A stretch of 64,000 nucleotides of DNA, taken from assembly GCA_039934035.1 (NCBI GenBank), contig JBDTMZ010000047.1:10503-74502 (forward strand), given 5' to 3'. Position 1 is the stretch's first letter. The number at the start of each line of letters is the position of its first letter. This DNA is from Solibacter sp039934035. GTDB lineage: Bacteria > Acidobacteriota > Terriglobia > Bryobacterales > Bryobacteraceae. Shown piece by piece: positions 43,832 to 52,453 of the stretch. The translations under genes were made by a program, and so were the position numbers. The notes beneath the pieces are model-generated. The model did not search any database. It was given only the letters and a program-made list of their open reading frames with translations, and was not told the origin of the DNA.

Positions 43832-45205
43832 ATGCCGCTGACCACCGCCGCGACATGGCGCCCGGCATGGTGGCTGCCGGTGCTCTTCGGAAGTTGGGCC
43901 GCCGCCATCGCTGTGGTTCCCAGCCCCGGCGCGAAGGCGCTGCTGCTCGCGCCCGCCGCACTCGCCGTACTCGGCTGGTGGACCGTACAGACCCCCGTGC
44001 GCTGGCTCGTCCTCTTCTTTGGCGCCGCCCTTCTTCTGCCTCCCCTGCCGATTCCGTTGGGCGATTCCGGCCCCCACCTTGCCATGCTGTTCGCCGCCGC
44101 CGGCCTCTTCGCCGGAGTGCTCTGGCTGCGCCAGTGGCGCGTGCCGCCCGACGCGCTCAATGCTTCCTTCGTCCTCCTGTCCGGCGCTCTGCTGCTCAGC
44201 GTCGCCCCGGCCGCCTTCTACTCCGGCGCGAATGCCGCGGCGGGCAGCCTGGCCCGCGTCTGCCTCTTCGGCATCTCCGTCTACGTCTTCTTCTACGGCG
44301 CGTACGGGCCGGGGCGCAGCGCCGACTCCATGCGCGGCACCCAGCTTCTCTACTGGGCCGCGACCTTGTCCGCCCTTTTTGCCTGCGTCGATTTCTACTA
44401 TCAGTTCCCCGCCCCCGCCGGCTACGGCCCCCAATTCGTCTGGCTCGATTCCGGCGTCTACCGCCGCGCGCAGGGCCTGTTCTACGAAGCCAGCACGCTG
44501 GGCAATTTCTGCGCCTTCTTCCTGACCATGATCGCCGTGGCGTTCTCGCGCCCGCGCCGCGAATCGCCCGTCTCCCGCCCCGCGCTCATCTTCGGCGGCG
44601 CTGTCTTCTTCGCCGCCCTGGTGCTTTCCTACTCCCGTGCCTCGCTGATCAATGTCGCCATCGCGCTCGCCGTGCTCGCCTGGTACAACCGCAGCCGCCT
44701 GCCGGTCTTCCGCATCGCCGCCTGCATCTGTGCCGCCGCCCTGCTCACCTGGTGGATCTTCCCGTCGTTCGCGGAAATGTACTGGCAGCGCATTTCCAAC
44801 ACCGCGCAGTATCTCTTCACGCGCACCGAAGGCGTGCTCTCGGGCCGGCTCTCCAGTTGGCACACGCTCGCAGACTGGATCGCCGCGCACCCGTGGCAGG
44901 CCATGTTCGGTATCGGCTACAAGACCCTGCCCTATACGAATTTCCTGGGCGACCCGATTGTCGCCGACAACATGTACCTCAGCCTGCTGGTGGAAACCGG
45001 CGTGCTCGGCGTGGCCTCGCTCGTCTGGCTCAACATCGCAATTTTGCGCGCCATGGCCAGACGCGCACGGAGCAGTTTCTTCGCCATGTGGATGCTCTGC
45101 TTCTGGGCCGGCCAGACCGTGCAATTCGCCTCTGGCGACCTGCTCACTTACTGGCGCGTCCTGCCGGTGTACTTTTGGATTCTCTCCCTGGCCTTGCGTT
45201 TATGA
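43832..45205 (+). CDS. Second O-antigen ligase/Wzy-like membrane protein
   Basis: The 457-residue protein has about eleven membrane helices. The family core is visible as LSYSRASLINVAIALAVLAW, then the loop GRLSSWHTLADWIAAHPWQA, FGIGYKTLPY and DNMYLSLLVETGVLGVASLV. This is the O-antigen ligase/polymerase pattern. It differs from the product of 40940-42637 in having no TPR tail. It shares an ATGA overlap with the glycosyltransferase that follows. Whether it is the polymerase and the other the ligase cannot be said from sequence. Confidence 0.88.
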   Translation: MPLTTAATWRPAWWLPVLFGSWAAAIAVVPSPGAKALLLAPAALAVLGWWTVQTPVRWLVLFFGAALLLPPLPIPLGDSGPHLAMLFAAAGLFAGVLWLRQWRVPPDALNASFVLLSGALLLSVAPAAFYSGANAAAGSLARVCLFGISVYVFFYGAYGPGRSADSMRGTQLLYWAATLSALFACVDFYYQFPAPAGYGPQFVWLDSGVYRRAQGLFYEASTLGNFCAFFLTMIAVAFSRPRRESPVSRPALIFGGAVFFAALVLSYSRASLINVAIALAVLAWYNRSRLPVFRIAACICAAALLTWWIFPSFAEMYWQRISNTAQYLFTRTEGVLSGRLSSWHTLADWIAAHPWQAMFGIGYKTLPYTNFLGDPIVADNMYLSLLVETGVLGVASLVWLNIAILRAMARRARSSFFAMWMLCFWAGQTVQFASGDLLTYWRVLPVYFWILSLALRL

Positions 45206-46326
45206 ACCTGCTGGTGCTCGACCAGTTCAGCGACCTGGGAGGCGCCCAGCAGAACCTCCTGGAGTTCCTGCCCGCCTTGCGCCAGGCCGGCTGGTCCGCG
45301 CAGGTGGGGCTCCCCGGCGAAGGGCCGCTCTTCGCCCGCCTTCGCACCCTGGGATTTCCCGTGGAGCGCATCGCGTGCGGCCCTTACCAATCCGGTACGA
45401 AGTCCTTGGCCGACCTGATGCGATTCACGCTCACCACGCCGCTGCTCGCCTGGCAGATCCGTCGCATGGCGCGCCGCAGCCGGGCCGAAGCAGTCTACCT
45501 CAACGGTCCGCGCCTGATCCCCGCCGCAGCCATGGCGGAGTTGGATCTTCCGGTGCTGTTTCATTGCCATAGCTACCTCGGCCCCGGCTCGCTGCGCACG
45601 CTCGCCGGCACGTCGCTGGGACATATGAAAGCGTGGGTCTCGGGACAGTGCGAATACGTCACCGCGCCCTGGCGGGAATTTGTCACTCCGCAGCGTGTCT
45701 CGGTGATCCACATCGGCGTGCCGGGGCCGCCGAATTGGCCGGTCCGTCCCTCCGGCGGCCCGCCCCATGTCGGCTGCATTGGCCGCATTGCGCCCGAGAA
45801 AGGCCAGCGAGAATTTGTGGCAGCCGCCGCCCGCATTCACCAGGCGCTGCCGCAATGCCGCTTCACAATTTACGGCGCGCCGCTGTTTGGCGATCGGGCC
45901 GCCGAAGCCTACGCCGCCGAAGTCCGCGCCGCCGCCGAAGGCCTGCCCATTACGTTCGCCGGCTGGGTCGACGATATCTACGCCTGTCTGGCGGAACTCG
46001 ATCTTCTGCTGGTGCCTTCCACCGGCCATGAGGCCACCACGCGCGTGATTCTGGAAGCCTTCGCCGCGGGCGTGACCGTGATTACGTTCCCCACGGGCGG
46101 CATTCGCGAAGTGGTGGATGACGGGGTCAATGGGGTCCTCGTGCGCGACGTCGACATGATGGCGCACCGCGCCATAGAGCTGCTCACCGGAGACGCGCGC
46201 CACCTCATCCGGATGGCCCACACCGCGCGAGCGACGTGGATGGGCCGCTTCCGCCCCGGGCACAACCATCAGCAGATGCTTAGCCTCCTCCGCTCGATGT
46301 CCGCCGCCGGCGACTCCAACCACTAA
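45202..46326 (+). CDS. Family 4 glycosyltransferase
   Basis: ATG 45202 overlaps the upstream stop and gives 374 residues; the longer open frame upstream is in the wrong frame for the Wzy gene. The N-lobe starts MNLLVLDQFSDLGGAQQNLL. The C-lobe has VGCIGRIAPEKGQREFVAAA, WVDDIYACLAELDLLLVPS and the E-x7-E motif EATTRVILEAFAAGV, then PTGGIREVVDDGVNGVLV. It is a GT-B retaining enzyme that probably adds a sugar to the lipid-linked repeat unit in the cytoplasm. Its last four bases overlap the end of the convergent methyltransferase gene. Confidence 0.93.
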   Translation: MNLLVLDQFSDLGGAQQNLLEFLPALRQAGWSAQVGLPGEGPLFARLRTLGFPVERIACGPYQSGTKSLADLMRFTLTTPLLAWQIRRMARRSRAEAVYLNGPRLIPAAAMAELDLPVLFHCHSYLGPGSLRTLAGTSLGHMKAWVSGQCEYVTAPWREFVTPQRVSVIHIGVPGPPNWPVRPSGGPPHVGCIGRIAPEKGQREFVAAAARIHQALPQCRFTIYGAPLFGDRAAEAYAAEVRAAAEGLPITFAGWVDDIYACLAELDLLLVPSTGHEATTRVILEAFAAGVTVITFPTGGIREVVDDGVNGVLVRDVDMMAHRAIELLTGDARHLIRMAHTARATWMGRFRPGHNHQQMLSLLRSMSAAGDSNH

Positions 46327-47000
46327 TCCGGCTTGCGCAGCCACAAGTAGCAGTGATTCCCGATCCTGCTGGCGCGCCCCGAAGCCATCAACGGCACGTC
46401 CAGATAGCGCAGGGGAAACAGCAGCCAGCCCAGGCCGAAGTGCACTCCGCCGCGCCACCAGCGCCACGGCAGCAACCCCTTCACCCATTCGATTCCCATC
46501 ACCAGCAGCGTGGCCGTCGGACCCGTGCGCCAGCCTTCCGCCACCACTTCCAGGCCGCCGGACAACTGTTTCAAGCCATCGGGCGTGAAGCGCCGGTAGT
46601 CCTTCGGATATTCGTGAAACGGGTGGCAGAACGGCGTCACCAGGTGCAGGTACCCCCCGGGCGCCAACACGCGGCCCAACTCGGATGCGACCTGAACCGG
46701 ATCGCAAACGTGCTCCAATACCGCGTCGCATTCCACGCGTTGGAACACCGAGTCGCCAAATGGCAACTGTCCCGCATCGGCCGCCACGTCCACGCCGGGC
46801 ATGGCAAAGAGATCGAGATTGACATACCCCGGCACCACCCTGCCGGCGCCGCCGATATACAGATTCCATTTGCCCAGCGGAAAATCGCGCGGCTCCCGCG
46901 CATTCATCACGAAGGGCGCGGGCGGTTCCACCGCGCGCCGCAGCCAGCCCCGTGCTTCGCGCTTGCGATAGCGCTGTTCCAGAGCCCGCGTCTCCGCCAC
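46323..47000 (-). CDS. Class I SAM-dependent methyltransferase
   Basis: The 225-residue protein has WNLYIGGAGRVVPGYVNLDL, PGVDVAADAGQLPFGDSVFQ, VECDAVLEHVCDP and LGRVLAPGGYLHLVTPF. These are the Methyltransf_11 motif set and its SAM site. Residues about 165-200 (WVKGLLPWRWWRGGVHFGLG) may form a membrane-associated helix. It is one base downstream of the LolA-like gene, at the end of the M16 operon. It also converges on the glycosyltransferase gene, so a role in glycan or lipid modification is possible. The substrate is unknown. Confidence 0.87.
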   Translation of the reverse strand: MAETRALEQRYRKREARGWLRRAVEPPAPFVMNAREPRDFPLGKWNLYIGGAGRVVPGYVNLDLFAMPGVDVAADAGQLPFGDSVFQRVECDAVLEHVCDPVQVASELGRVLAPGGYLHLVTPFCHPFHEYPKDYRRFTPDGLKQLSGGLEVVAEGWRTGPTATLLVMGIEWVKGLLPWRWWRGGVHFGLGWLLFPLRYLDVPLMASGRASRIGNHCYLWLRKPD

Positions 47001-47001
47001 T

Positions 47002-47793
47002 TTATTTGGCCGGAGGCAGAATCTTCAACGTGGACGGCAAGGTGAACAGATTGTCCTGCAGACTTTGATTGATCTGCACGTTATCCGAGTAGAGTTCGAA
47101 GACTTTTTCGCCGTTGCGGAAACGCCGTATGCTGTAAGGCCACATCACCCCGCCGCCCACGTCGCGGTACTTGGCGAACAGCGTCTCTTCCGTGTCGAAA
47201 TCCTTGTACTCCGGATTGCGGCGCTTCAGAATCTGACGCACCGGCAGCTTGCTGGACGCGCTGAAGTACACCGTCACTGTGAGCCCCCTGGCGTCGGTGA
47301 TGTCGACAATTTCCGCCGGCAGATTGTCGTACCGGTCGCTGCCGCGCGAGTAGATGTCCATGCCGGGCTCGTTCAGGCGCTGCCGGAGAATGTAGAAGAT
47401 GTTGCGCAGCGTGGCGTCGTTCCAGTTTTCGATCTTCTTCGGTTCCAGCATCCGGGCTCCGCGGAAAGTAATCTCCCACCCGCCTGTTTCGTTGAACAGG
47501 TAACCGTTCGACTCGTCTTTGCCGAAGTTCTGGCGCTCGCGCACGGAGGGCTTCCCGGCCACCGCCGTGACGTAGCGCGTGTAGATTTTGGCCAGGTCGA
47601 GGCCCTGCAATTCCTGCCGGAAGAACGAATAGGCGCGCCCGCTCTCCACCCGGTCTTCCATGGCGAGGAACGCTTTGCCGCCCACCGCCTGCAGAGCTTC
47701 GTTGACCACCCGCTTCCCGCGCTCGTGCGCATTCTCCGCCGCCCAGGAGGCGGCAGCCATGAGCATCAAAAAGATTAGCCTGGCAGATCTCAT
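47002..47793 (-). CDS. Exported LolA-like protein
   Basis: The 263-residue protein begins with a signal peptide (MRSARLIFLMLMAAASWA). The mature part includes LNEPGMDIYSRGSDRYDNLP, VYFSASSKLPVRQILKRR and a beta-rich end, resembling outer-membrane lipoprotein-sorting (LolA-fold) proteins. It also resembles the C-terminal region of the M16 protein encoded immediately upstream, with which it shares an ATGA overlap. It may be a soluble partner of the peptidase pair; this is inference. Confidence 0.75.
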   Translation of the reverse strand: MRSARLIFLMLMAAASWAAENAHERGKRVVNEALQAVGGKAFLAMEDRVESGRAYSFFRQELQGLDLAKIYTRYVTAVAGKPSVRERQNFGKDESNGYLFNETGGWEITFRGARMLEPKKIENWNDATLRNIFYILRQRLNEPGMDIYSRGSDRYDNLPAEIVDITDARGLTVTVYFSASSKLPVRQILKRRNPEYKDFDTEETLFAKYRDVGGGVMWPYSIRRFRNGEKVFELYSDNVQINQSLQDNLFTLPSTLKILPPAK

Positions 47794-50090
47794 TGCGGCC
47801 TTCGTCCCATTTCCACCGGGTTGATGCCGGTGTTCAGCTTGTATTCCTTCACCACCGTATCCGCGAAACGCCGTCCGCCCTGATTGATCGTGATCTTGAA
47901 CGGCAGCAGCAGCCCGCCCACCGGGCGGAAGTCCTCATACACGTCCTCAGAGTAGATGGGCGCGCCGCCCGCCTGTTGCGTGTCGTACGCAACACGTTTC
48001 GGTAGATGGGTCTGCGGGTCGAATTCCACTGTGCTCACCAGCCCCGTCGTGTCCGTAATCTGTACCGTGTTGTCCTCGATCGCGTTGACCGTCCTGCCTT
48101 CGATCCGGTCACTCAGCATCAGCCGGAAATAAACGCGGAAAAGATCGCCGTAGACTTGGCTGCGCTGCGCGCCGGCCAGCGCCCCCCATCCCTGCGGCGT
48201 GGCGATCCAGCCCACCTTGCCATCGGTATAGGCGCTCACCCGTCCGGAGGGCAAAGTGCTGTCCTGCCGGAAATTCGTGGCCTTCACCCACCGGTCCGTC
48301 TGCCCGATTTTCGAACCACCGATGTTGGCGACCGAGGGATCGATCTGGTATTCCGCCAGCGTCGTGGAATCCTGTACCGCAGCCAGTTTGTCGGCCCCGC
48401 CGACTGCCGCCTGCGCCTGCGCCAGAATCTGCTTGCCCTGGGCCAGGCTGGCTTCGCTGGTCTCTACCACCTCGGGCTTGGCCTCGGGAATCGAAATATC
48501 GATCTTGGTCACCGTGCCGAGCTTGTCCAGCGACTCGGTGAACAGCGTGGGATTGCCCATCACCACGGTGGTCAGATTCGCCGCATTCAGGTACTGTTTG
48601 GCGACCCGCAGGACGTCCGCCTTGCCGACCGCCTGCAGCGCCTTCTGATGCTGCGAGAGGAAATCTTTCGGGTAGCCGTAGTAATCCAGCAACATCTGGC
48701 GGGAGAAGAGTTTCGCGCGGGTATCGTGATTGAAAATGATGGTATTGATGAGCAACTCGCGCGCCAGCCGGCAATCATCGTCGCTGGCTTCGGTGGTCCG
48801 CATGCGCTCGATCTCTTCCAGAATCACGCGGACGGTCCCCGTGGTGGCGGGCGGCCGGCTGCTGCCGTTGATCTCAAAGAGCGACGGCTGCAAAAATCCC
48901 GCGCCCCACACCACACTCACCTCCGTGGTGACGTTAGAGCGCAACAGGCGCTCCGCGATATGGCGCTGCAAGACTCCGCCCATCACCTCGAGCGCCGCGA
49001 AATCCTTATCGCTGCGCACGCCACCCAGTTGGCCGATAGTGAAAGCGGTCGGTTGCGTGTCCTTCCGTTCCACCAGGGAGACGCCGGGCGCCGGCACGTT
49101 CTTCACCTTGCCGAAATCCACCACCAGGGCCGGCTGCGCCTTCCAGTCCCCGAAGACCTGCTCCAACCGGGTCTTCATTTCCGCCGTATCGAAATCGCCC
49201 CAGATTCCCAGCGTGGTATTGGCCGGAATGAAATAGCGTTGATGGAACGCCCGCACGTCGGCCCGCTGGATATGGTCCAGGGTCCCGTATTCGGGCTGCC
49301 AGCCAAAGGCGTTGTCCTTGCCATAGACAAGGGCGGCGAATTCCCGCCGGGTCACGTTCCTCGCCACGTCGTTGCGCCGCGAGATCCCGAACCGCAACTG
49401 CGTCTTGGCAGCTTCCAGTTTCTCCTGACGGAAGCCCGGCTGCACCAGCAGTTCCTTGAACAACTGCATCGTCATGGCGGAGTTTTCCTTCAGCGAGCTG
49501 AAGGTCACCGACGTCGTGGACTCGGTGACGTTGCATTCCACATTGGCCGCATTGTCGTCCATCAGAATGTCGATCTGTTCGGGCGTCTTGACGTTGGACC
49601 CTCCGGTGCGAAGCGCGATCCCGGTGAGTTGCGCCAGCCCGATGCGTTGCGGCGGATCCAGCAACGTACCCGCTTTGACCAGGGCACCCCCGCCCACCAC
49701 CGGAAGATCGTGATCTTCCAGCAGAAACACTTTCAATCCGTTGGGCAAAGTGAACGTGGTGCTGGCCGGCTCTTGCAGCGGGCGCAAGGGCGCATACTTC
49801 AGGTCTGTCGCCGAGGTCATGCCCAGCATCGGCGCGGTGGTCGCGCCGCGCCCGGCAGCCGGAGCCCCCGGTGCCGCCGCGCCTCGTCCCGCGCCCCCGG
49901 CAGCCGGTGCCGCAGGGGCTGCCCCCGCACCTCGTCCCGCGGCCCCGGCAACCGGTGCCGCAGGGGCTGCCCCGCCCCGTTTGGCCTTAGCGGGGGCGCC
50001 TCCATTCTTCGTGCCCAGACCGGGAATGGTGGGAGCGTTCTGGCCATACGCCACAGCTACCCACAGGAGGACCGTGATTGCCTTCTTCAT
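47790..50090 (-). CDS. M16-family protein lacking the zinc motif, with LolA-like C-terminus
   Basis: The 766-residue protein has a signal peptide, then an Ala/Gly/Pro/Arg low-complexity stretch (about 30-85) with repeats of the type AAPAAP.AG.AGRG. An M16 double lobe follows (about 105-545). Where active members have HxxEH it reads GLAQLTGIAL, so zinc binding is lost. Residues about 555-766 form a beta-rich LolA/DUF4292-like domain (STVEFDPQTHLPKRVAYDTQ). It is probably the non-catalytic partner of the peptidase encoded upstream, like the alpha/beta pairs of processing peptidases. Confidence 0.87.
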   Translation of the reverse strand: MKKAITVLLWVAVAYGQNAPTIPGLGTKNGGAPAKAKRGGAAPAAPVAGAAGRGAGAAPAAPAAGGAGRGAAAPGAPAAGRGATTAPMLGMTSATDLKYAPLRPLQEPASTTFTLPNGLKVFLLEDHDLPVVGGGALVKAGTLLDPPQRIGLAQLTGIALRTGGSNVKTPEQIDILMDDNAANVECNVTESTTSVTFSSLKENSAMTMQLFKELLVQPGFRQEKLEAAKTQLRFGISRRNDVARNVTRREFAALVYGKDNAFGWQPEYGTLDHIQRADVRAFHQRYFIPANTTLGIWGDFDTAEMKTRLEQVFGDWKAQPALVVDFGKVKNVPAPGVSLVERKDTQPTAFTIGQLGGVRSDKDFAALEVMGGVLQRHIAERLLRSNVTTEVSVVWGAGFLQPSLFEINGSSRPPATTGTVRVILEEIERMRTTEASDDDCRLARELLINTIIFNHDTRAKLFSRQMLLDYYGYPKDFLSQHQKALQAVGKADVLRVAKQYLNAANLTTVVMGNPTLFTESLDKLGTVTKIDISIPEAKPEVVETSEASLAQGKQILAQAQAAVGGADKLAAVQDSTTLAEYQIDPSVANIGGSKIGQTDRWVKATNFRQDSTLPSGRVSAYTDGKVGWIATPQGWGALAGAQRSQVYGDLFRVYFRLMLSDRIEGRTVNAIEDNTVQITDTTGLVSTVEFDPQTHLPKRVAYDTQQAGGAPIYSEDVYEDFRPVGGLLLPFKITINQGGRRFADTVVKEYKLNTGINPVEMGRRPQ

Positions 50091-51625
50091 TGCAGACCTC
50101 CGGCCCTGCGCTCGCCAGGCTTCGCCGCCGGAGCGTCGGATTGCCCCGGTCCCACGTTGTAGACCGTGGTGCGCCCGGTGGCCACGAAATAGCGGTTGGC
50201 GGCGCGTTGCAAATCCTCGGGCTTCACCTTGTCGACGTCGTCGAGCTGGGTAAACAGACGATGCCAGTCTCCGTACATACCGGCATGCAGCGCCAGCAGG
50301 CTCGCCAGTTCCTGATTGCTGTTCATACGGCGGATCAGGTTGGCGCGCGCCATCACCTTGGCCCGCGTCACCAATTGCGGGTCCAGCGGAGTGCTTTTGA
50401 AACGCAGCAGCATCTCGTCCAGCGCGCGCTGCGTGTCCTCCACCGTGCGTCCCGGACCGGGCACCAGCATGAAGACGAACAGATTGGAGAAATACCCGTC
50501 GGGATTGGTGGCCGTCGCCTGCGCCTGCTGCGCCACCCGCTTTTCCTGCACCAGTTCGCGGTACAGTAGCCCGGACCGTCCCTGCGAAAAGAGGATTTGC
50601 AGCATATCGAGCGCCACGTCGTCGCGATCGAACTGGCTCGGCCGCTTATAGCCCACCATCGCCATCTGCGGCCCCTGCAATTCCAGCACGACCGTCTTCG
50701 GGCCGGACTGCGGCGGCTCCTGCGTGGTCACCCGCGGCGGCAGAGGCTTGGCCGGCAGCGTTCCGAAATACTTCTCCGCCAGGCGTTTGGCCTCCGCCAG
50801 GGTGATGTCGCCGACCAACGCCACTGTCATGTTGCCCGGCACGTAATAGCGTTCGAAGAATTCCTGGGCCTCGGTGCGCCGCAGATTCTGGATGTCGCTC
50901 GGCCACCCGCCCACCGGGTTACGGTAGGGATGCGTCTTGAATGCCGCGGCCAGCAACTCCGCCATCACCTTCCCCTGCGGCGTGCCTTCCGCCCGCTGGC
51001 GGTACTCATCCAACATCAGGCTGCGCTCGCTGTAGAACTCGCGGAAGGCCGGCCGGGAAAGCCGCTGCGCTTCCGTCAAAAACCACAATTCGGCGCGATT
51101 GGAAGGCAGGCTATACGAAGTCTCGCTATACGTGGAGTTGACGACGGCATTCAGATTGACCCCGCCGTTTTCCTCCAGCAGGCGCCGGAAATCGCCGGCC
51201 GCCGAATAGCGCTGCGCGGTTTCCGCCGCCTGGCGAGCCTGGGTACGCAAGCCGTCCACCCGGATCTCGTCTGCTTTCAGGCCCTTCCGCGACTCGGCTT
51301 CCGCCTTGTTCAGCGTCTCTTCCAGGCTGTCTAGCGCCTTGCGTTCGTCTGTCCAGTTGCGGGTACCCAGCGTCTCCGAGCCCTTGAACGCCATGTGTTC
51401 GAACATATGCGCCAGGCCGGTCTCGCCCGCCGGATCGTCCACGCTGCCGGCGGCGATGTAGGTGTGGAAGGAAATCACCGGCGATTCGTGCCGCTCCAGC
51501 AAGACGAAATGCAGGCCGTTGGGTAAAGAAAATTCGGTGATCTTCTTCTGAAACTCCTGCATCTCCTGCGCGGACAGGGCCAGCGCGGCAGAGAGCAGCA
51601 GCGAACAGAGACGCATGCCACGCAC
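50087..51625 (-). CDS. M16 zinc peptidase, catalytic subunit
   Basis: The GTG at 51625 has AAGGAG nine bases upstream and gives 512 residues; an ATG three codons later is an alternative. A signal peptide (MRLCSLLLSAALALSAQ) precedes LPNGLHFVLLERHESPV. The zinc motif is HMFEH in GLAHMFEHMAFKGSE. The usual third ligand Glu lies in the region after it, but the insertion at about 100-170, predicted helical and charged, makes its position uncertain. The stop overlaps the start of the inactive partner (ATGA), suggesting an exported heterodimer. Confidence 0.92.
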   Translation of the reverse strand: MRGMRLCSLLLSAALALSAQEMQEFQKKITEFSLPNGLHFVLLERHESPVISFHTYIAAGSVDDPAGETGLAHMFEHMAFKGSETLGTRNWTDERKALDSLEETLNKAEAESRKGLKADEIRVDGLRTQARQAAETAQRYSAAGDFRRLLEENGGVNLNAVVNSTYSETSYSLPSNRAELWFLTEAQRLSRPAFREFYSERSLMLDEYRQRAEGTPQGKVMAELLAAAFKTHPYRNPVGGWPSDIQNLRRTEAQEFFERYYVPGNMTVALVGDITLAEAKRLAEKYFGTLPAKPLPPRVTTQEPPQSGPKTVVLELQGPQMAMVGYKRPSQFDRDDVALDMLQILFSQGRSGLLYRELVQEKRVAQQAQATATNPDGYFSNLFVFMLVPGPGRTVEDTQRALDEMLLRFKSTPLDPQLVTRAKVMARANLIRRMNSNQELASLLALHAGMYGDWHRLFTQLDDVDKVKPEDLQRAANRYFVATGRTTVYNVGPGQSDAPAAKPGERRAGGLQ

Positions 51626-51647
51626 GTTTGACAGCTCCTTGGGCGAT

Positions 51648-51676
51648 GGGGGGTATCCCACGGGGGGGTATCCCAC
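51648..51676. repeat. Two direct copies of GGGGGGTATCCCAC
   Basis: The 14-base unit occurs at 51648-51661 and 51663-51676 (15-base period), directly before the M16 operon. Each unit contains GGGTATCCC, a near-palindrome. Confidence 0.7.
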
Positions 51677-51819
51677 TGCTTTTAAGAGGATAGCAGGGTC
51701 GCCGGAATGGGACCGATGGCCTATGGAACCGCGAGTACCCCACAGGTACCGGTGTGACTGTCCTTTCCTACGGCGAGTCTTTTATGATGACTGCAGTTGA
51801 AGATTTAGAAAGGCGATTC

Positions 51820-52263
51820 ATGGATTCGAGAGTCTTGTGGGGCAATGGCGGGGCCGATCAGATTGCCGGCGACCGCCGGCAGGACCGGCGCTATCAACTG
51901 CACCTGGAGGTGCGGTGGAAACTGATCCGGCGTCGCCGCGTGTTGGATACCGGCACCGGCCACACCATCGACGTCTCCAGCGGGGGCCTCCTCTTCGACG
52001 CCGGCCGGCACCTGCCGGAAGGCCTTAATGTGGAATTGTCGATCTCCTGGCCGGTACTGTTGCACAATGTGGCGCCGATGCAACTCGTCGCCAGCGGGAA
52101 AATCGTGCGCTGCAACGGCCGCCACATCGCCATGCAGACCGTGGCCCACGAATTCCGCACCATGGGAATTCCCACCGAGCAACGCAACGTCGCATCCAAT
52201 TCCAACCAGGGTCCCGCCGTTCTGGGCGGACCGGGCACCTTCGCCGCGCTTGGCCATCTCTAG
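51820..52263 (+). CDS. PilZ-domain protein
   Basis: The ATG at 51820 has AAAGG six bases upstream and gives 147 residues; GTG 51754 and ATG 51784 are in-frame alternatives. The PilZ signature is complete: R-R-Q-D-R-R (19-24) as the RxxxR loop and DVSSGGLLF (51-59) as the D-x-S-x-x-G strand, 27 residues apart. It should bind cyclic di-GMP. No other domain is visible, so it would act by a protein partner. The C-terminal 30 residues are disordered. It ends six bases before the first hairpin of the 34-base family. Confidence 0.9.
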   Translation: MDSRVLWGNGGADQIAGDRRQDRRYQLHLEVRWKLIRRRRVLDTGTGHTIDVSSGGLLFDAGRHLPEGLNVELSISWPVLLHNVAPMQLVASGKIVRCNGRHIAMQTVAHEFRTMGIPTEQRNVASNSNQGPAVLGGPGTFAALGHL

Positions 52264-52267
52264 CCGC

Positions 52268-52429
52268 GGTGGAACAGACCATCGTTTTTTGTGGTCTGTT
52301 CTCTAACTGCTGAGCTGGTGGATCATGTCAAAACACTTTTTGTGGTCTGTTCTGGTGGAACAGACCATCGTTTTTTGTGGTCTGTTCTGGACTGCGGTGG
52401 AACAGACCATCGTTTTTTGTGGTCTGTTC
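52268..52429. repeat. Array of three complete and one half 34-base hairpins
   Basis: Complete copies at 52268-52301, 52354-52387 and 52396-52429 are identical, starting GGTGGAACAGACCATCG and ending TGGTCTGTTC with loop TCGTTTTTTG. A half copy (right arm plus loop) lies at 52336-52352. The array fills most of the gap between convergent genes and may stop transcription from both sides. The T-run is in the loop, unlike a classical terminator. Confidence 0.85.
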
Positions 52430-52453
52430 TCTTCCCGTTCCCGACCCTGACCG

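Noticed and set aside
43822..45201. Long in-frame extension upstream of the GT4 glycosyltransferase
   Set aside because: This stretch overlaps the well-supported Wzy-like gene in another frame and is Arg/Pro-rich; the ATGA overlap at 45202 gives the natural start.
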